From an uncultured Duncaniella sp. (GTDB lineage Bacteria > Bacteroidota > Bacteroidia > Bacteroidales > Muribaculaceae), in assembly GCA_910588795.1 (NCBI GenBank), contig CAJURI010000082.1, forward strand, positions 1-7,591: a DNA stretch of 7,591 nt. Reading direction: 5' to 3'. Position 1 is the first letter of the stretch; each line of letters begins with the position of its first letter. The notes under the pieces are model-generated. The model was not told where the DNA came from, did not search any database, and worked only from the letters and a program-made list of their open reading frames with translations. Made by a program: the position numbers and the translations under genes. Shown piece by piece: positions 5,910 through 7,591 of the stretch.

Positions 5910-7385
5910 ATGGAAGACAACAACGACGATACCAGGCAGGGGCTTTACAACGAATTCGAGTCGGAAATAGTCAAGGCAGGAAATCCGGAAGCCTATTTCG
6001 ATGAAAACGATCTCATCGAGATATTCGACTACGCTTCCGACATGGACAACTATATCGTGAAGATGGAGGTCCTTCTCTATGGCGCGCGCCACTATCCGAC
6101 AAGCGAAGCCCTCGCCACGCGCCGTGCCTGGTTCTACTCATCGTTCGGTGAGATGGAAGCCGCTGCCGATGTCAACAGCCGTGTGAGCAACGGAGGATTC
6201 CTCAACCGCCTCCTGTCGCTCCGCGCCGAGGGAGCCACCGACTCCCCCGACACACGCGCTCGCCTTGACGGGATCGTCGATGACACCAAGGAATTCGGTG
6301 ACGAGGATGTGATACAGCTTGTGGACTTCTGTGCCGAAAACGATATGCTCGACTGGGTGGAGAAGAACCGCAACCGAATCGAGGAGAAATGCTCCTACAC
6401 CCCGACGCTGATATATGAATATGCCGACCGCGCCGAGGAGATCAGCGACCTGCCGACAGCCCACCGGCTGTTTGAGGAACTGACCATGATGGAGCCGTTT
6501 ACTGTGGACTTCTGGGTAAGGCTTGCCAACGTGCAGCTGCTTGAAGGCCTTTACGATGACGCTTTAGGATCGGCCGACTACGCGCTTGCCATCGACAGCA
6601 ACTATATCGAGGCAATGAGGCTGAAAGGGAGAGCCCTTTACCGGCTTGACCAGCCACGCGAAAAAGTGGCCGAGGTGTTCCGCACAGTCCTTGACCACCC
6701 CGAGGCCAACGATTCCGATGCCACAGCCTACGCAGCCACAATAGTGGAGCTCGGGAGGACCGATGAGGCCGTCAGACTGCTTGAGGAGACCATATCGCGC
6801 TATCCCCTCTCACAGGTGCCGATCGACCTGCTTATGAATATCGATTTCCGGCGTGCCACACCGTTCATACTTCAGGTGGCGGAGCGTACATCGTTCACCA
6901 GAGACACACTGGTGGCATGGGCCCGCGAACACATGTCAAACGGGCGCATCGACATTGCCGCCGAGTTGCTGAGACTGTTCCGCGACCGCTTTGTCGGGGC
7001 ACCGGAACTGAACTTTCTTACCGAGCTGTGGTACTTCAACAAGATGTACCGCGAAGTGATCGACATCACGGAAGAGTCCATCAGCGGGCTCTCCGAACTA
7101 AGGATGCCTACCCCCGGACTCACCTTTCCATATCTGATGAGTCTTATAAGACTCGGGGAGACTGACAAAGCACTCACGGAAGCAAAGTCCCACCTCAAGG
7201 ACATCGACACCCTCATGCAGATGCCGCGCCCCAGCCGTCCGGACAGCACTCTGCGCAACGACATGTCTCCTTCAGGAGCCGCATGCCTTGATATAGGCTA
7301 TGCCGCCATGCTCCGGAACATTGTCAACGCGCTGTCGGCCAAGCCCCAGCTACCGGCCGATTCGTTCGATCCCATGCTGTTCTGA
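5910..7385 (+). CDS. TPR-repeat protein of unknown function
   Basis: This 491-aa soluble, acidic protein has no signal peptide or membrane segment, so it is probably cytosolic. The clearest TPR-like helical pairs lie at about 199-233 (FWVRLANVQLLEGLYDDALG then ALAIDSNYIEA), 235-266 (RLKGRALYRLDQPREKVAEV), and 271-300 (AYAATIVELGRTDEAVRLLEE). Weaker helical repeats continue on both sides: 30-95 includes FGEMEAAADV, 163-195 has LPTAHRLFEELTMMEP, and 335-425 has GRIDIAAELLRLF and LGETDKALTEA. The N-terminal 30 residues are rich in D, E and N and probably flexible. The C-terminus SFDPMLF has no family I know. TPR arrays normally serve as protein-binding scaffolds; no catalytic motif is visible. 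Its place right behind glnS suggests co-expression with translation or membrane-lipid genes but does not define a role. Confidence 0.9.
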   Translation: MEDNNDDTRQGLYNEFESEIVKAGNPEAYFDENDLIEIFDYASDMDNYIVKMEVLLYGARHYPTSEALATRRAWFYSSFGEMEAAADVNSRVSNGGFLNRLLSLRAEGATDSPDTRARLDGIVDDTKEFGDEDVIQLVDFCAENDMLDWVEKNRNRIEEKCSYTPTLIYEYADRAEEISDLPTAHRLFEELTMMEPFTVDFWVRLANVQLLEGLYDDALGSADYALAIDSNYIEAMRLKGRALYRLDQPREKVAEVFRTVLDHPEANDSDATAYAATIVELGRTDEAVRLLEETISRYPLSQVPIDLLMNIDFRRATPFILQVAERTSFTRDTLVAWAREHMSNGRIDIAAELLRLFRDRFVGAPELNFLTELWYFNKMYREVIDITEESISGLSELRMPTPGLTFPYLMSLIRLGETDKALTEAKSHLKDIDTLMQMPRPSRPDSTLRNDMSPSGAACLDIGYAAMLRNIVNALSAKPQLPADSFDPMLF

Positions 7386-7421
7386 GACCGGCATCCGACC
7401 CGATCAGAACTTTCAACATCG

Positions 7422-7470
7422 ACACATGGCTTGCCGACTGCATACCCGCATGGCAAGCCATGTGTTTTGT
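7422..7470 (+). terminator. Intrinsic terminator of the pgpA-glnS-TPR operon
   Basis: Positions 7422-7435 (ACACATGGCTTGCC) pair perfectly with 7452-7465, a 14-bp stem with a 16-nt loop that can fold a further 3 bp (TGC 7439-7441 with GCA 7448-7450). The plus-strand transcript leaves it into GTTTTGT. It begins 36 bp past the TPR stop. The opposite strand leaves the stem into a sequence without a T-run, so termination is probably stronger for the plus strand. Confidence 0.75.
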
Positions 7471-7558
7471 ACACCATCATGTTTAAACACACTTTAACAT
7501 TCGACACCTCACATATATCACACGCCTAACATATTGAACCCAAATCGGTCATTAGAAC

Positions 7559-7591
7559 TCACGCATAGTATGGGAAGTCAAGGTCGTCCAT
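7559..7591 (-). CDS. Possible 3' end of a convergent gene cut by the right edge
   Basis: Read on the minus strand from the window edge, the frame gives MDDLDFPYYA and then a TGA at 7561-7559. Ten codons are too few to identify a family, and the leading Met may be internal to a longer protein. The codons resemble those of the neighbouring genes. A gene here would converge on the TPR gene across about 170 bp holding the terminator hairpin, a plausible arrangement. A plus-strand gene start at the ATG of 7570 is an alternative explanation for this edge. Confidence 0.3.
   Translation of the reverse strand: MDDLDFPYYA

Overview
The window looks like chromosomal DNA from a member of the Bacteroidales, possibly a Muribaculaceae-like gut bacterium. 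The order-level placement rests on three things: TAnnTTTG-type -7 boxes in the intergenic DNA, starts with little or no Shine-Dalgarno sequence, and a GlnRS that reads like the Bacteroidetes versions. The family-level guess is an inference. Coding DNA is moderately GC-rich by eye, and the intergenic DNA is clearly AT-rich. No tRNA, rRNA, CRISPR array or complete mobile element was seen, and no stretch over 300 bases lacks a gene.

Left half (150-3512, minus strand). Four genes run in transcription order: aldo/keto reductase of the L-galactose/L-fucose dehydrogenase type (310 aa), COG3618-type amidohydrolase or lactonase (305 aa), zinc-dependent medium-chain dehydrogenase (340 aa), and a RhaM/DUF718 sugar mutarotase (127 aa). 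Read together they suggest a non-phosphorylating, oxidative route for a 6-deoxy-L-sugar, most likely L-fucose or its C6-hydroxyl analogue L-galactose. The mutarotase would interconvert anomers, the AKR would oxidise C1 to the lactone, the amidohydrolase would open the lactone to the acid, and the Zn-dehydrogenase would oxidise a later acid intermediate. The expected acid dehydratase, permease and regulator are not in view and may lie outside the window.

Centre (3513-3669). A 157-bp divergent intergenic region carries a TAnnTTTG-like -7 box on each strand, one for the sugar genes and one for the housekeeping genes.

Right half (3670-7385, plus strand). Three tightly packed genes form a likely operon: phosphatidylglycerophosphatase A (pgpA), glutaminyl-tRNA synthetase (glnS) and a 491-aa TPR protein of unknown function. 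The gaps are 22 and 13 bp. A strong hairpin with a short U-rich tail closes the operon at about 7422-7470.

Edges. The first 149 bp are AT-rich. They hold a perfect 19-bp inverted repeat and a short open frame that may be the tail of another gene. The last 33 bp may be the 3' end of a convergent minus-strand gene.
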